Positions 46,029 through 57,693 are shown, numbered from the stretch's first letter. The stretch is DNA of 64,000 nucleotides from Diploptera punctata (GCA_030220185.1 JASPKZ010007287.1:132501-196500); one strand, 5' to 3'. The notes: generated by a model from the sequence alone, not told the origin. Translations and numbers: made by a program.

Positions 46029-46130
46029 ATTTTAGAATTCAGAAAGAAACAGATTTTACGCGTATAAAAAATTGCTTTAATAATATTTTATAGCAAAGAT
46101 AATTACTTTTATTTACTATTATAACAATAG

Positions 46131-46515
46131 TCCACCTCTGTGGTCTCAGGGTAGCGTGCTGCCTTGTCACGCAGCGGGCCCGGGTTCGATCCCCGGTCGG
46201 GACAGTTTTTCTGGGTGAGGTTTTCATCGGGGTTTTTCCTCACCTATAAGACAAATGTCAGGAAAACGTTAAGGCCCAAACGGTCCCCGAAATCATATGG
46301 CCATCGCAATCATCATCATTCATATTCATCTTAGGTTAAGCTTAGGATTAGGGACTCTCCTGGCGCACCATTATCATCATCTCCCATCATATCATCAAGG
46401 AAACGTAACCCCGCCTTCCAGGCACCCAAACCTCAGAAGTGGGTTACAAGTACGCCAGGACAGGAGAGAGAAACCAGGAATGTCGAAAGACCACCTGGGG
46501 CATTTAAAAAAATAA
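46131..46515 (+). mobile_element. SINE family S, second subfamily, plus strand
   Basis: The head TCCACCTCTGTGGTCTCAGG, A-box-like GGTAGCGTGCTGCCTTGTCA and B box GGGTTCGATCCCCGG are well preserved. After the shared body (ACGGTCCCCGAAATCATATG) it changes to a module with GACTCTCCTGGCGCACC, AAGTGGGTTACAAGTACGCC and CCACCTGGGGCATTTAAAAA. The same module occurs in part at 7144 and 18.25 kb. Confidence 0.88.
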
Positions 46516-46519
46516 AACG

Positions 46520-47575
46520 TATTATAACAATCAGTTTGTTAGTTGAAGACTTTATGTAGCACCTAATAGGCAACTAAACCTATACTTTATCACAAAACCA
46601 TTAAAAAAACACCTTATCAAAACAATAAAATACATGATTAAACAAAACGGGAAAATACACTTTAAGTGTTGACTAATCATCTGTTTTACTCTTTCTCTAA
46701 CACATCTCGTTTCCACAATAAATAAATTTCTCAAGCAATATAACACAGTACATTACTAAAATGCTCGGATGTTGTAGATAAAAATTGTAGACAACCACGT
46801 TTACAAAATTTGGTTTAGTAAACTCGCTGCTCTTAGAACACACTCTTCGGTCGTGTTCTAACTTGAGCATCTCGTTACTAAACTTCTGCTTTTGTTACTA
46901 GTCGTCTAAATAATTATTAGTATATTGGGCTCAACTGCACTTCTACTAGCGCATGATTTTAGAGTTATATTGTTGTAATATATAGCTCTTCTTCTGTATT
47001 TACTAACATTATTTAATATTTTAAACTTTTCAAAAAATTTTCATAACATTATTAGACAATTTTGAAGCATTTATTTAAATATGCAAATCACAATAGTATG
47101 GCACTGTTAGACAATATTGTGATGCTAACTACTATTTTCTCCATAGAGTATATTACTTAGTCTATGATTTTTCTATCGCTGTTTTGGGCTATCGCGGTTG
47201 GATCAGCGTTAGGTTAATGAACGTTTGGTAATTTTAAAATTATTAATATATTTTTTTAACATAGATTTGGGGATTTATTGCAAATATTGCTCAATTAAAT
47301 TTTATAGCGACGGATAGTAATCGAGGATGATAATCGATATGTGGTTCGATTGTGGGTTATCGCTGGCTCTATAAACTCTGGCGCATGCTCACTCTTGTTC
47401 TATAGGACAAAATATTTCACGCTAGTTTAAGTGGAGTTTTTGCGTATATTGTGAATTTTACTTTTTTTTAATGCCAGCAGGTTATATTTTATGAAATTTC
47501 TGGTTTTCTCCCCTGGCATTGGCGGAATTGTAATCCATTTCTTAGGTTGCGACACCTAGAAGGCGAAGTTACGTT
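46520..47575. other. No gene recognised
   Basis: AT-rich unassigned sequence. The 64-codon minus-strand frame at 46552-46746 has no recognisable motif. Confidence 0.5.
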
Positions 47576-47579
47576 ACCC

Positions 47580-47785
47580 TGATATGATGGGTGATAAAAT
47601 GATAATGAAGCGCCAGGAGAGTTTTTAACCTAAACTTAACCAAAATTCCAGACCATGGGCAATTACAAGAATAATTCCCTCTAAGGAAAAATTCCTGTGG
47701 TCTGACCGGGAATCGAAACCGGGACCTCATGAACTATAAATATTCAGAAAAGCTGAACGCTAGCTCATGAGGTTGGTCACTTGAA
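47580..47785 (-). mobile_element. tRNA-derived SINE, S-like body
   Basis: On the minus strand the head has AACCTCATGAGCTAGCGTTC and the B box is CCCGGTTTCGATTCCCGGTC. The body shares AAACTCTCCTGGCGCTTC with the second S subfamily. The opposite end near 47580 is vague. Confidence 0.68.
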
Positions 47786-47934
47786 ATTTCTCTGAGCCAG
47801 TTGAGACTTTCGAAATATCTAACAGAATATTCAATTGTAATATTTGGATTCATTGGTTTCTTAAACTTGATAAAGTTCAATCGTGTTTATTGCACTGTAT
47901 ATTAATTCATGAACCAATCAGAGATGACATTTTA

Positions 47935-48365
47935 AAATAAGTTACTGATTTATAAAATTCTTATAAGACCAGTAATTACATATGCATCAAAAACTTAAGA
48001 CTCTTTTAAAGTCAGAGAAGAATTCCCTGGCTACTTTTGAAAGAAAAATATTAAGAGTTATTTTTGGGGCTGTGAAAGAAGGTGATATTTGGGGAAGGAG
48101 AAATTGTGAATTGTATGAATTATATAAAGAACCCGATTTAGTGAAGTATACAAAAATTAATAAATTGGCCTGGGCTGGGCATTTGATAAGTATGGACAAT
48201 AATAAGGCAAAACCATTACAAACCAGAAAAGTTTGAAGACCAACATTAAGATGGGAGGATTATGTCTTGCAGGATATTAGAATTAGTAAAATTAGAAATT
48301 GGAAGAATTTAGCAGCAAATAGAGAAGTCTCGAAGGACATTCTGAGGAATGCTAGGGTCTAAATT
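47935..48365 (+). pseudogene. RTE-like LINE C-terminal fragment
   Basis: Coding for the region after the RT core: YKILIRPVITYAS-like sequence near 47955, FERKILRVIFGAVKEGD, CELYELYKEPDLVKYTKINK, LAWAGHLISMDNNK, a stop at 48234, then RPTLRWEDYVLQDIR and NWKNLAANREVSKDILRNAR. This matches the C-terminal modules at 45.8 and 40.0 kb in layout, not in detail, so it is another family. The RT core is absent. Confidence 0.75.
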
Positions 48366-48369
48366 GCTG

Positions 48370-48602
48370 TCATGCCATACAATGATTGTATAAATACCCA
48401 TCAAATTCGTGGGCAAATTATTCAGAGTATTTTTCACCTCAAATTTCAGGTTTACATTATTTTGCGTGCCGTAAATCTCGAGATGGGACTCGTCTTTATT
48501 TCCTCTCCGAAAGTAGCCATGTTCAGAATTTTTACGCCCTTGAAAAACCATCAATCAGGTTTGAACCCGCGAACCTCAAAACCAGATGTCCACCAGGGCA
48601 GA
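48370..48602 (-). mobile_element. Probable tRNA-derived SINE
   Basis: On the minus strand CCCTGGTGGACATCTGGTTT precedes TTCGCGGGTTCAAACCTGAT, a good B box. The A box is weak. The body to about 48370 is unrelated to the other SINEs here. Open frames on both strands carry no motif. Confidence 0.55.
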
Positions 48603-48604
48603 CT

Positions 48605-49310
48605 TTAATAATGGTATCGCCTTCTTGTAAAGCGAACATGAATTTGTGATCCTAAAAATGTTTATAAACAATATTTATCATATGCTCAATGATTCCTGAA
48701 TATGTACAACTAACATAAGTGCAGAGGCTCCTACGAATATAAAATCATGGCATGTTTAATTAGTTATTTAATTAGTGAATAATATTTATTTATTGTTAGA
48801 ATGTCTTTGAAGTTTCAAAATGAACCTCAGACTAAAAATTAAACTCAAGTTTTAGCTGAAGTTAATCAAAAAATCATTGTAATCTTACCTACATTCTGCA
48901 GTTTTGTAAACGCCGGTACCATAACCATTCTCTTTCGTAGCATGTCGAAACCTAATTTAATGCCTCATAGCTGACTAGATGCTCGTCTTCACCGGTCTTC
49001 ACTTCATTGCATCAACTGTTATAAAAACCGTTAAACACGCAACTAAATAATATTAAGCCTACTTTTATTTATTCCGTATTTATTTTACAATGCTTCTGAT
49101 ATCACTAACTTCCCAGCATCGTTCATATATTTTTTTGTTTCAAATGAGAGTCACGCCGGATCTGCATTGAGCAGTGGTGCCAACAACGATTAGAAAAAAT
49201 AAGGTGTTATCAGATATCGCATTTATACAAACAAAACAATGCATCATTTTAAATGAAAGATCTGATTTCTGACAGAAATGTAATATTTTACTGTTTTATT
49301 TACCAGAACA
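48605..49310. other. No feature recognised
   Basis: Unassigned AT-rich sequence. Confidence 0.5.
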
Positions 49311-49314
49311 TGGA

Positions 49315-49682
49315 ATTCTCTTCTGTCCTACGTCAAAGACTGTCAAACTATACATAATTTTTTGAACCTTTAAGTCACGCTTATACAGTTACCTGTTGTC
49401 TAATAATTAATTTTTCTCTATTTATATAATTTTATACTATGTCATTAATCTTTTCCTCGTTTTTTTATATATATTGTACATATTATATATTTAATTCGTT
49501 AAATTTAGAGTAAATCAAAATACATTATAAATATTAATTGTATTGTATTCATAACTTGTAATCGTTTATATATATATATATTGTAATTTAGATTTAAGAC
49601 TATTTTTTTTTGTATTTTTTTTAAACCTGGTTGAGTGGTAGACAAGGCCTTAAGGCCTTAACTCTGCCAGGTAAAATAAAGC
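49315..49682 (+). mobile_element. LINE family C, 3'-end fragment
   Basis: Starts with WNSLLSYVKDCQ-like coding and ends with TGGTTGAGTGGTAGACAAGG, CCTTAAGGCCTTAACTCTGC, CAGGTAAAATAAAGC, the family C 3' terminus, directly followed by a long TTA tail. Confidence 0.82.
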
Positions 49683-49829
<147 letters not shown>

Positions 49830-50114
49830 AAAAACAAACTGAAAAAAAGTTATTTAATAAAATATAAATATTTGTATCTACTCTCTATACTACCAACAAT
49901 ATGAAAAATAAACTGATTCCTCTCATTCAATGACTGATTCCAGTATCCAAAAAAAAAAAAAAAAACCTTGAATAATTTTAGTTAACTTTTCCCTCAACTA
50001 GAATAAAAAGTTAACTCCCCTCAATTCTAACAAAATGTAACCCATTTGTGGAAAGCATTGGATAGATCACATGGCCTTTATTAAATACAGTAATGCTATG
50101 CCATGACTGTACAA

Positions 50115-50262
50115 CTCTAGAAGTCTACCAGTTGGCTCTCTTTGTTCCAAAAATTCTCCAAAGCATTTTATTCTTAAATATTTTCTCCTCTCTTAAAGTA
50201 CAAGAAAATGTTTCTCATCCATATAGTGTAACAGGAAGAATAACCTTTTAACATAAATTTAA
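50115..50262 (-). mobile_element. RTE-like LINE fragment
   Basis: Minus-strand translation in shifting frames gives ILPVTLYG, ETFSCTLREEK, IFKNKMLWRIFGTKRANW, the thumb pattern seen at 45.6 kb. Too short to place further. Confidence 0.6.
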
Positions 50263-50544
50263 TTTAAATATTTTTGAGATAGCAATTATATCAACAATCT
50301 ACACCAGAATTTGAAAATCAAGGGGTGTCCCCATATTATCCTATATTCAAAACTCCCCATAAATAAATTAGCTAAAAAGCAGACAGAGGGGTTTCCTATT
50401 GAAAAACCAGAATTTTGTTTGTAGAATTTTCCGTTGCAGATAAAAAATATTTCATCTATGCATAATCTGATTAAAATATATTCCTTTATTCATTCATTGT
50501 CTATTTTGTTCTTGTTTAGTCATTTTTCCAAAATTTGCATAGTG

Positions 50545-50880
50545 TTTTCTCTAGGGATGTTCGTGTAATTGCTATCGTTAATCACGAAAATGTAGATGAA
50601 ACTGAAATTCATAGACAACTTCCATTTTTAGATCTAAATTTAACAAGAAATTGAGAAAACAAGATTGAATTTGGAATATACAGAAAGAAAACATATAGGT
50701 AACTATATTAAGGCTATTTTGCTCACAAAGAAGCAGTGATCAATAGTTTGACACATAGATTAGTAAATATACCCATGAACAGAGAAAATTATGAAAAATA
50801 AAAACAACACATAATCAATGTGACAATAGCAAATGGGTTTGAAGAAAGTATGGTACACAGGAAGATTTGTCTCATTTCAA
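50545..50880 (+). pseudogene. Probable Penelope-like element RT fragment
   Basis: Plus-strand pieces resemble the end of a Penelope-like reverse transcriptase: VIAIVNHENVDETEIHRQLP with FLDLNLTRN, a stop, KIEFGIYRKKTYR, then after a frameshift sequences like INSLTHRLVNIPMNRENYEK and a GFEESMVHRKI end at about 50850. The order FLDL / FGIYRK / NIPM is characteristic of the group. Stops and frameshifts are frequent. No GIY-YIG domain found. Confidence 0.58.
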
Positions 50881-51065
50881 AATTTCTGAAGTGCACTGCA
50901 TTTTCTCAGGTGTTCAAAGTTTGTGACAGTGCTGTTATTGTACAGCATGCAGTTTGGAGATTTTATTTTATGCATGTGGTAGAGGTATTCTGCAAGACAA
51001 TCATAGTCATGACCCATTATCAGGCAGAATGCTGCCACTGTTTCTCTTCTACATGACTATACATA
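50865..51065 (-). pseudogene. LINE C-terminal (RNase H-adjacent) fragment
   Basis: Minus-strand frame: VAAFCLIMGHDYDCLAEYLY, then KIKSPNCMLYNNSTVTNFEH and LRKCSALQKF. This fits the F-R-L-x-T-G-H-x-L ... C-x2-C ... EHL-x2-C module after the RNase H domain of I/R1/Jockey-type LINEs. One finger Cys is changed to Tyr (CMLYNN). A remnant only. Confidence 0.65.
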
Positions 51066-51069
51066 GGTA

Positions 51070-51540
51070 TTTTGTACAAGTGAGACATTTTTTCCTTCAC
51101 TTATCTTCTGTAGATGTTCAAGTATTTTGGCCTTTATATTATTTACTAAAGTGATGGCTGCCCTGCATACAAGATGACTGCTTAATGTTTTACAGAGATG
51201 AGATTTACAGTTCCCCATTTAGAGGTGTTGCCTATATAAGATGGTGCATCGATATAACAATCGCCATTTCTTCCATTGGCCAGAATGTTTTTTAGAAGGA
51301 ATTCATATTTGTGAACTTAACAGATTTGTTTCAAGAATGTTCTAACAGCAACTCAAACTGGAGAGACACTATATTTGACATATTTTTCCTTTCTTCTTCT
51401 AGCTTTATTCTCTGTTGGGAAGAAACAGAATTCTGACATCGCCATTATGGGTTAACATAGTAAATTCAAGCTCATCATTACACTTTAGCTGTAGGCCAAA
51501 TCGTGTTTAGTGCATCATTAAATTAGTTTTTTTTATTTAT
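51070..51540. other. No feature recognised
   Basis: Unassigned sequence between two LINE remnants; probably decayed LINE. Confidence 0.4.
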
Positions 51541-51544
51541 CAAA

Positions 51545-52095
51545 TGGCAGGAATTGGCAATAATGCCATATTCCTTCTGGCCTCCAAGTACAAGCTGACA
51601 AAATCATGTCTTCTGTGAGCTTCTCAGCTCAGCTGTGGGCAGCTGGATACATTCCTAATCAATGGAGGTCATGTCCCATCATCAGTCTGAACTTGGCAGC
51701 ATTTTCTTATGTCCCTTCAATTTAACTTCATTTGCGAGATGTTCTGCTTTTTCCCCCAGCTTTTCTTTTGACTGCTTTTAGGGTTATTTTGTTCTCGGGA
51801 TCCCATTCGTTCTTGATGTCTTCTGTCTTCCATTTTCCATTTCTGGTGTGGCTCAGGAATCACTGAAATTTTTATTTCAGTTCCTTTCTTAATGAGAAAT
51901 TAATTTTCATTTCTTTGCCAATTATTCCAAAGTGAGATGGAATCCATTGGAAGCATACCTACTTCTGGTTTTGTAGAAATTTCAATATTGTTTGGCATTC
52001 TCTTACGATTTCTGATTCTGGAAGAGTCTTTAAGAGTTTAGTAGGACTATTGCTTTATTAAATTTGGTCAAATAGTTGTATATAAGACTTCTAAG
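51545..52095 (-). pseudogene. LINE RNase H domain fragment (I/R1-like)
   Basis: In order on the minus strand: SPTKLLKTLPESEIVRECQT, LKFLQNQK, then FQWIPSHFGIIGKEM (the RNase H QWIPSH-GI-GNE motif), a linker region, and AAKFRLMMGHDLH with LGMYPAAHS. Several stops and one or two frameshifts. The same module type as 50865-51065, so two remnants of one family may lie side by side, or one may be duplicated. Confidence 0.7.
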
Positions 52096-52334
52096 TGCAC
52101 CTAAGTTTGAGAAAACTTCAATACAAGATTATAGACAAATTGATATTTAAATTTTAAATATTGTATAAAATAATACTGTACGGAATATACTGAGAATTAA
52201 TCAAGTAAAGAAAATGACAGTTACTAGACATAATAAATTTAACTGTTCATAATCTTTTATTCCAGTTTCTGCTTTCACTAAAAGATTCTTCAAAAGAATA
52301 AATATATAATCAAGACAATATGTCAATCATAGCT

Positions 52335-52775
52335 ACAACATTAATAAAGAACACCAGAAAAGATAAAAGTTTAAAATTTTACAAGGTTATGGCAGTTCCA
52401 GCATTGTTATATAGGAGTGAAACTTGGACTCTGGCGAAAACGCTATAATCAGGAGTTGTATGTATTATTCAAAGAGGTGGAAATTAGTAAATTCATTAAA
52501 TTAACCAGACTACGATGGGAAGGGCATGTAAGAAGAAAGGAAGAGTCAGAAATATGTAAAAGGATATGGTCCACTCAACCAGAAGGTAGAAGAAAAAAAA
52601 AGGAAGACCGAAACTGCAATGGAAGGATGAGGTAGATGGAGATGCTAGAGTGTTGGGATTGAGAAATTGGCAGAGAGAGGCACAGGACTGAGCTAATTGG
52701 AGGAGGCTCCTTGAGGAGACCAGGACTCAGGAATGAGTTGTTGCGCCAAAGATGATGATGATGATGATGATGCAA
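52335..52775 (+). pseudogene. RTE-like LINE C-terminal fragment with (GAT)n tail
   Basis: Pieces: KFYKVMAVPALLYRSETWTL near 52377-52437, then LYVLFKEVEISKFIKLTRLR and WEGHVRRKEESEICKRIWST in the frame 52417-52635, with the GRPKLQWKDEV-type end shifted. It closes with CAAAGATGATGATGATGATG at about 52770. The RT core is missing. Confidence 0.78.
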
Positions 52776-53026
52776 CTTTGACACTGCAAAAGGGAGATTA
52801 TAATAAAATACAGTCAGCTGAATGAAATTTTTAAGATCCACTAAGGGATGTTCTAAATTAGATAAAATAAGAAATAAAGATATCTGCAATGACCTTAACA
52901 TCTTTTCCCTCCATGAAAAATAAAAAAATTGAATTTGCGGCAAAATTTTCGGAGGCACGAGGATCTCTTTAGGGCTCAGTCGTCATTTTGGGTATTTATA
53001 ATACCACATTTCAAATAATTCCTAGA

Positions 53027-53150
53027 AATCAGATTTTACAGTTCAGCTTATATTGTTGAAAAACTCAGAACCAGTTTTCAAAGAGAAATTTCTTTCGAAA
53101 ACCGGTCCTCAGTTTTACAAAAGTATGAGGCAAGCTGTAAAATCTGATTA
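53027..53150. repeat. 124-bp palindromic MITE-like hairpin
   Basis: Outer arms AATCAGATTTTACAG...CAGCTT and AAGCTGTAAAATCTGATT pair, and inner arms AAAACTCAGAACCAGTTTTC and GAAAACCGGTCCTCAGTTTT pair around AAAGAGAAATTTCTTT. Nearly the whole element folds back. Confidence 0.82.
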
Positions 53151-53159
53151 ATTTAATTA

Positions 53160-53540
53160 TTATTAAATAAAACCTCATAGTATTATAAATATATCAAATC
53201 ATAGAATTTCATTTTCTCAATTCCCAAGATCCTCAACTTACGTTTTTATCCAATACAACGAATACATTCCTATCATCAGAAAAACGGTTGATTAGTCTTA
53301 GAAAACTGGAAGAATTATTTATAATCCAATTAATTGTTTTAAAGTATTCATGTAAACTGATTTTTTTCAAATTTTTCTTAGAAATAACATTATTATTTGC
53401 ATAATATTTTCCTAGGATTAAAGAAAGGATGACCCTGATTCTCAAGGAAAGGTTTAAAAAAATAAATATAATTTAATAATTACGTATTATTTGTTTTGGA
53501 CATATGAACAAAAAATAAACAATAGAGAATTATGAAGAAT
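53160..53540. other. No feature recognised
   Basis: Unassigned AT-rich sequence. Confidence 0.5.
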
Positions 53541-53552
53541 TATTGCATTGAG

Positions 53553-53857
53553 GGTCCACGGCTGTCATGCAGCGGGGCGGGTTCGATTCCCGGTCGGGAC
53601 AGGCTCCTGGATGAGGTTTTCTCGGGGTTTTACCTCACCTGTAAGACAAATGTCAGGAAGCTTAGGGCCCAATGGTCCCCGAAAAACATCCGGCCTTCAT
53701 CTTCATCCTTAATCGTTATCATCATCATCCTTCACCGGTGTGGAAAGCAACGGCAAGCTACCACACCTATAATTCCCTAGTAAAGCTGCAAAGCATAACT
53801 TGAAAATGCTATGATTGCAGTGAAAGGCCTACCCTCAGGCAGAATTACTATGGATGG
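53553..53857 (+). mobile_element. SINE family S, plus strand, with TSD
   Basis: The TSD ATTGCATTGAG lies at 53542-53552 and 53858-53868. The head is shortened (GTCCACGGCTGTCATGCAGC, lacking the A-box segment), B box CGGGTTCGATTCCCGG intact, body and CTATGGATGG tail complete. Confidence 0.92.
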
Positions 53858-53869
53858 ATTGCATTGAGA

Positions 53870-54435
53870 TGATCTGCAAAAAATACATTATTAATTATAA
53901 TATACAAACAAGCGTGTAAAAAAATGGGGGAATGTACATGTAAATAATTGAGCATTCAACATTCAAGGATTTAGGCTATCAATAGCCTATTCTGCTCTTA
54001 GAATTCAAATGCCATTCTCTTCAGTGGCCTATCACAATCTGTTGAATCGTTTGGATTTTACTGCATATTTAATTGACTGATGATGGATGGGATTTAATTA
54101 AAATGTCGGACTCTATGATCAGCTGATTGTTTTCTTATGTTATTGATGAACAATTCCTTAAATTTCACGCAAAATGCAACATTTTAACGACTGTTTTAAG
54201 GGTATACACAAGACATAAATAATACTAATAATGCATTTGGTAGGAAAGTGAAGCATTATAAAATGCTTTTTGATACATTCATTCTCGATTAATAATATAT
54301 TAAAACTGAACACTGATTCGCAAAATAATATGTTGTATAATAGTTGATGTGAGACGAAATTTAACCTGAACGTAGTTCAAATGCCTCATAATAATATTTT
54401 AACAAAACTTCCCTACATCATTAATATACAGTATG
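53870..54435. other. No feature recognised
   Basis: Unassigned AT-rich sequence. Confidence 0.5.
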
Positions 54436-54436
54436 T

Positions 54437-54512
54437 CTTCTTCTTCTTCTTCACGGTTTAGGCTTATTTACTAGCCTGTTCCGGCTCCAAATTGCTGCTC
54501 TTTTCAAATATA
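54437..54512 (-). mobile_element. LINE/SINE tail fragment with (GAA)n end
   Basis: CTTCTTCTTCTTCTTC followed by ACGGTTTAGGCTTATTTACTAGCCTGTTCCGGCTCC. The tail resembles that at 9361 and 10501. The body is too short to assign. Confidence 0.5.
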
Positions 54513-54587
54513 CAGTATATAATATACATATTGATATAAAAATGATTTTAATTATGAAGGTAATATTTTTACATAACATTTTCACTG

Positions 54588-54760
54588 GCGTAATGGTCTT
54601 GTGGTTATAACTTCTGACAACAGTGTGTGAGGTCTAAGGTTCGATACCCAATCAATCTGTATGTATATTTTTTTTTCTTAAAGGATTATTCTGTAGATGC
54701 CCATGATCAGGAATTAAGGATACATTTAGATTTAAAGACTCTCCTGGTTATTTATTATTA
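54588..54760 (+). mobile_element. tRNA-derived SINE
   Basis: TGGCGTAATGGTCTTGTGGT (A box) and CTAAGGTTCGATACCCAATC (B box) with normal spacing, then a short body with a T run. The 3' limit is uncertain. Confidence 0.7.
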
Positions 54761-54949
54761 TTTTATACTTGGTTCTTTCACAGCCTATTAAGGTATTTAA
54801 ATATGTTTGGCATCAATTCATTATTACAGTTTCATTTTTGCTAACACTATCACAATTTTGAACTTTTTCTAACGCTGCTTAAAACGCAAGTAATGAAAAA
54901 ATTATTAGTTCGCAAAAATGTTTCGAAGTTCTTGTCATTAGATGACAGC

Positions 54950-55175
54950 ACAATATCTGTGAACCATATTCTACGAAATGTTTGACGTAGCCTAAAGTAA
55001 AATGTAAATATATTGAAACATGCTTACTTTTTCCGTTTCCTCCCAATTTGTGGATCTCTATTTATTCTTGTCCATAGTCATTTCTTACACGACTAATCAC
55101 TAGTTGATTATGTTTTCTTTCTGTTACAAACTGCGTGCAATATACTCTCACGTCATAATGATGTGTAGGGCCCGA
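54950..55175 (+). repeat. Unnamed interspersed repeat R, copy 2
   Basis: Same orientation and order of landmarks as 42870-43095. About 80-85% alike by eye. Confidence 0.75.
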
Positions 55176-55179
55176 ATTT

Positions 55180-55835
55180 TGATTAAGCTTTGGTGTCGTA
55201 CGGGGGTTGTCAGAGACGATGTAGATTTTAAAAATTAAGTGCATTATGTAATAATTATGTTAGATATAGGCCTATGAGGTTTCTATAGGTAATTAAAATG
55301 CATTTTTTCCCACATTTTTCTGTTCAAGTCATTTTACAAATTTAATTTCTAAATTAGGTCATTTTATTTACTTTTCTTACTTTTATTTGCAGATTTTAAA
55401 TAATCTATGGTTAAATTTTCATTTTTTTTTCTCAGGCAAGTCAGCCAGAAAAATTATTTAAATTATCGTAATTAATAAATCTTTGTAGCCTGATCTGCCT
55501 TTAGAATGTAATATATCGAGCATAAACATGTCAACTCGTATGCAAAACAAAGTCTTGACCTCAAACCAAGTAGAGTTCTCTAAAACACTTAATGAGATGA
55601 AAGAGAAAATCAATTAATTAAATTCCCCCGCTAATGTAAATCAACCCGTCGTATTAGCAAGAGAACAATTGAATCGTTCTTGCATAGACAATCAAGACAA
55701 TAATTACAACACCCGAGATAGAATTTTTCAAAAGGAGAGCGAGAGGCACGGCTTTCTCGAAATAAATACCCGCGAGTTAGTAATTTTTACACAAACAGAG
55801 GTAGACCAAACTTAAATATATAAATATATATATGT
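55180..55835. other. No feature recognised
   Basis: Unassigned AT-rich sequence up to the GT tract. Confidence 0.5.
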
Positions 55836-55837
55836 GT

Positions 55838-55975
<138 letters not shown>

Positions 55976-55979
55976 AGTG

Positions 55980-56480
55980 TAGTGTTAACAAAACTGTACG
56001 AAATTGAGTGTGTATGAGTGGATAATTGTTGTCACCATAATGTTATAACATTAGTATTAAGTAACTTATTGTATTTTCTGTTTTTTCTTTTATACAAGAG
56101 GCATTTGTATGGGTAAATTAACCTAGAAAATATCCCTAAAAATCACTAACCAAGAAAATGAAATATTAAAAAGGAGAGACTTGCATATTTAAAAAAATAC
56201 TAAAACTATTTTCTTTAAATATACAAGTAGGCATTTGTAGCAAATATGATAGGATGCATATAAACTAAAATAAAATCCTAATATACATAGATCTAAAACT
56301 AAAATGTTCCGAAAATATAATAAAGGTATACCATAAGATACAATAGATCATTAGAATCAGAAAATTACAAGGATTGGGGAAATCATATCAAAATTGTTAT
56401 TAAAATTAAATAAATTAAGAAATAACCAAAATATAATATATTATTAATATCGCTATAAAAGACGTATGTGGAAAAGTAGA
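55980..56480. other. No feature recognised
   Basis: Unassigned AT-rich sequence. Confidence 0.5.
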
Positions 56481-56487
56481 AATATAT

Positions 56488-56755
56488 CCAGGTAAAATTC
56501 CACCTACATGTCTAGAATAAAAAAAATCCAGGTAAAATTCCATTTACATGCCAAGGATATAAAGAAGTACTGTTTAAAATGCTACCTGACTAATGCAGGT
56601 AATAAAAGACATTCATCCCACCTTTAGAAAAGATAAGTCTCTTGATATGACAGATTAAGAAGTACTGTTTAAAACGCTGCCTGACTAATGCAGGTAACAA
56701 AAGACATTCATCCCCCTTTTAGAAAAGATAAGTCTCTTGATATGACAGTTTACAA
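56488..56755. repeat. Tandem duplications of ~38 and ~95 bp
   Basis: ATCCAGGTAAAATTCCA..TACATG occurs twice (56488 and 56527). AAGAAGTACTGTTTAAAA.GC.. to CTCTTGATATGACAG occurs twice (about 56563-56652 and 56660-56750), about 95% alike. Confidence 0.88.
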
Positions 56756-57096
56756 AATTAAAAATAAACTGAAAAACAGTTATCTATTAACAATATCAAA
56801 AAAGCAATTAACCCAGTTCTTAGAAACTGTAATTAACTCTATTAACCAGAAATTCTAAGAAATGAGGATAACATTTACACGTAAAAGAACCACACGTGTA
56901 AATTATCAAGGTATACATAGCGGTGTTGACAAATTTACATCTCATGAACTTCAAGGGCGTAAACCCATCTCTAACGAAATACATACTAGCAAATAAGGTT
57001 ATTGTAACATATGTATATTCAAATTGTATCGAGTGGAATCGAAAGGAGTGGGAGGAGCTATCGTCTTTTTAAGCGGTAACATATATCAAAATACTC

Positions 57097-57290
57097 ACTC
57101 TCGGTCACTCTGTGTTCAGTGTTAATAACATCGTAGGTCTACATACCGCGATTTCCGATACTGTGTAAATTTAGATTCGCCCGTGAACTTTTCTCACTCT
57201 CGGTCATTTTGTGTTCAGTGTTAAAACATCGTAGATCTACAGACCGCGATCTCCGATTCAGTTAAAATTTAGATTCGTCCGAGAACTTGT
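57097..57290. repeat. Two tandem ~96-bp units
   Basis: Each starts TCACTCTCGGTCA.T.TGTGTTCAGTGTTA and continues with ACATCGTAG.TCTACA.ACCGCGAT and TTTAGATTCG.CCG.GAACTT. Units at about 57097-57193 and 57195-57290. They lie beyond the env end where an LTR or untranslated region would be expected, but I cannot delimit an LTR. Confidence 0.85.
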
Positions 57291-57359
57291 TAAATTTATA
57301 GCGATCTAAAATTTATAACGATTTAGTACGGTAAACATTCGGACTTTCAAATATTTGAT

Positions 57360-57693
57360 TCAAGCACGTGGACCTCTAATTACCTCATCGACTCCACTCA
57401 TTAATAACATTTTATTAGTTGTATTAACAAAAGTGTAAATTCTCCGTAAATAAATAGTTTTGGATTCGTTAAAATTGAATGTAAATTTGTACGTTATTCT
57501 TTTGCTTATAGAAAGTTAATTTGAAATATTTTATTCAAGCACGTAGACCTCTAATTACTTCATCGACTCCACTCATTAATAAAATTTTATTAGTTGTATT
57601 AACAAAAGTGTAAATTCTCAGTAAATAAATAGTTTTGGATTCGTTAAAATTGAGTGTAAATTTGTACGTTATCCTTTTGCTTATAAAAATTTC
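57360..57693. repeat. Two tandem ~174-bp units overlapping the env 3' end
   Basis: TTCAAGCACGT.GACCTCTAAT at 57359 recurs at 57533. The right copy contains the last ~50 codons of the env frame and the left copy repeats the same bases downstream of the env stop. More than 95% alike by eye, so the duplication is recent. Confidence 0.9.

Noticed and set aside
46131..46220. Functional tRNA gene
   Set aside because: A and B boxes are good but the cloverleaf does not close and the sequence continues into a SINE body.
46552..46746. Minus-strand 64-codon frame
   Set aside because: AT-rich, no motif, no neighbouring exon evidence.
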